The notes under the pieces were generated by a model. The model was not told the DNA's origin, ran no database searches, and saw nothing but the letters and a program-made list of their open reading frames with translations. Positions 62,672 to 64,000 of a stretch of DNA of 64,000 nucleotides are shown here, piece after piece. Made by a program: the position numbers and the translations under genes. The DNA comes from Bimastos eiseni (lineage: Eukaryota; Annelida; Clitellata; Crassiclitellata; Lumbricidae): contig OY365814.1 of NCBI GenBank assembly GCA_959347315.1, forward strand, positions 32,474,387-32,538,386, given 5' to 3'. The stretch's first letter is position 1; every line of letters starts with the position of its first letter.

Positions 62672-62910
62672 AATGAGTGAGTGAGTGAGTAAGTGAGTGA
62701 CTATGAGAGCGAGTGAGGGAGTGCGTGAGTGAGTGCGTGAGTGAGTGCGTGAGTGAGTGCGTGAGTGAGTGAGTAAGTGAGTGAGTAAGCGAGTGAGTGA
62801 GTGAGTGAGTAAGAGAGCGAATGAGTGAGTGCGTGATAAAACACATGTGAGTGCGTGAGTGAGTGAGTGCGTGAGTGAGTGAGTGAGTGAGTGCGTGAGT
62901 GCCCTTGTAT
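62470..62910. repeat. (GAGA)n / (GAGT)n / (GAGTGCGT)n simple-repeat block
   Basis: GA- and GACA-rich sequence (62470-62665) passes into GAGT/GCGT tetranucleotides (62666-62900). A 168-codon minus-strand frame of Ser-Leu-Thr-His is a by-product. Confidence 0.97.
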
Positions 62911-63099
62911 CTTAGCTTAAAGGTTGAAACAACAGGTAGCATACGAAGTCTATGCTAACATATCTTTATTACAATTATTATTTACGAGCCAACAGTCATT
63001 GTTTGCCGACTGTTGAGCATAATGACCATGACGTGTGGCGACATCTGTAATTCATGGCCTGTAATAAAACCATATTATATGCGCCATTTCCTTACGTCT

Positions 63100-63395
63100 A
63101 TTTTATGTGCGCTTGCGTGGGTTTGTTTGTGTAGGTGAATCTATGTCCAAGTGCATCATTTTGTGGGTGTACGCGTGGTTGCAGGTGTGCGTTCGTGTCT
63201 TTGTGTGCGTGTGTATGCGTTTGTGCATCTGTGTTTGTGTTAATGTATTCGTGAGTATGCGTGTGTGTGGGTGTTTTTGGGTTTTTTATGTGCGTATGTA
63301 TCGTCTGTGTGGGCGTGCATGCGTATATGTCTGTTTGCGATTGTGTCCATGTGTGCGTGTGTATGCGTCTGTATCTGTGCGTGGGAGTGTGCGTG
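63100..63395. repeat. Degenerate GT-rich tract
   Basis: Runs of GTGTGCGTGTGTATGCG-like sequence with many interruptions; alternating purine-pyrimidine on a long scale. Confidence 0.85.
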
Positions 63396-63439
63396 ATCCT
63401 TTGGTGACGCCATTAATTATTCCTCTGATCTATCATTGG

Positions 63440-64000
63440 AAATTCGATCGTTGTTTCCATCTTTCTTCTCCTCTTTCATACGCTTCCACCGTATCCTACC
63501 TCCATCCACTCTCTCTATCCATTCCCTGCGTTCGTTTCCTCGCCTTCGACCTACATACTCGTCTTTCCATGTCTCCTCTGTTCTTGTTCATTATCTTCTG
63601 GCTCATCTCCCCCGTGTCATTTGTATTCTTCCGTCTTCTCCACCTACACGCCTCCTCTTCACACTCCTCCTTTATTTATTCTCTTCCTCATCTTTTTATT
63701 CCTCCTCCTGCTCCTACCCGACTGCCTTATTTATTCCACCTTCTCACCTTTCTTTTCCTCCTACTCCTCTCTCTTCGCCTCCTCTTTCATCCCCCCATAC
63801 GCCTCCCCTTCACCCACCTATACGCCTCCTCATCACCCTCTTTCCTAACTTATTTCTCCTCATCTTTCTTTTCCTCCTTCCTTCGCCTCCTCTTTCACCC
63901 TCATCCTTTAACTATTTCTCCCTTTCTTCTTTCTATTCATTCTTTTTATCTTCTCCCTACGTTTTCTCACCCACATCACATCATACTTCCTTTATCCATC
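63440..64000. repeat. Pyrimidine-rich (CT) tract reaching the window end
   Basis: Plus strand mostly C/T with CTCCTC and CTTTC words, like 26975-27315. No coding evidence. Confidence 0.88.

Noticed and set aside
62436..62942. 168-codon minus-strand frame (Ser-Leu-Thr-His repeats)
   Set aside because: Artefact of (GAGT)n and (GAGA)n repeats.

Overview
This is a eukaryotic, animal genomic window: AT-rich, intron-rich and full of transposon debris and simple repeats. Five protein-coding loci can be supported. Four match conserved animal genes closely enough to name, by splice-consistent reconstruction against remembered family sequences (no search was run). The long introns with GT-AG borders, SINEs with tRNA-like heads, hAT and LINE remnants and frequent TAGGCCTA-type motifs suggest a marine invertebrate deuterostome (echinoderm or hemichordate). 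The species is not determined.

Layout. Positions 1-6,850 hold a large (ATG)n array, other tandem and dispersed repeats, and a LINE fragment. A two-exon C19orf12 homologue lies on the + strand (6,878-8,576). It is convergent with OSGEP/KAE1 on the - strand, whose 11 coding exons (9,307-16,273) give a 335-codon protein with no phase breaks. A CACGTG-rich block near 17.5 kb is the likely OSGEP promoter. It also faces a single-exon C2H2 zinc-finger gene on the + strand (18,741-21,656, 971 aa, tentatively MEP-1-like). 22-29 kb is intergenic: LINE and transposase remnants, a hAT-like element and pyrimidine-rich tracts.

PPP4R1 (protein phosphatase 4 regulatory subunit 1) occupies 29,247-45,296 on the - strand in 20 coding exons. 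It is complete except for an apparent one-base frameshift in exon 7, and one intron appears to use a GC donor. Its introns hold several mobile elements, including a 1.25-kb element with long terminal inverted repeats. From 45.5 to 56.5 kb I see no conserved gene, only hAT, LINE, SINE and MITE copies. The last gene, on the - strand, is the channel core and C-terminal part of a Kv2/Shab-type potassium channel (56,736-61,186). Its N-terminal T1 exon is not in the window. The final 1.5 kb is simple repeat and pyrimidine-rich sequence.

The genes do not form a pathway. OSGEP acts in tRNA t6A modification, PPP4R1 in PP4 phosphatase regulation, C19orf12 at mitochondrial/ER membranes, the zinc-finger protein probably in chromatin or transcription, and Kv2 in membrane excitability. 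I found no convincing new multi-gene system. The most useful leads are structural: elements with intact target-site duplications, a nested MITE family, tRNA-derived SINEs, the PPP4R1 frameshift and GC-AG intron, an unresolved Kv2 exon phase, and a minisatellite that multiplies splice-acceptor-like sequence beside the last OSGEP exon.
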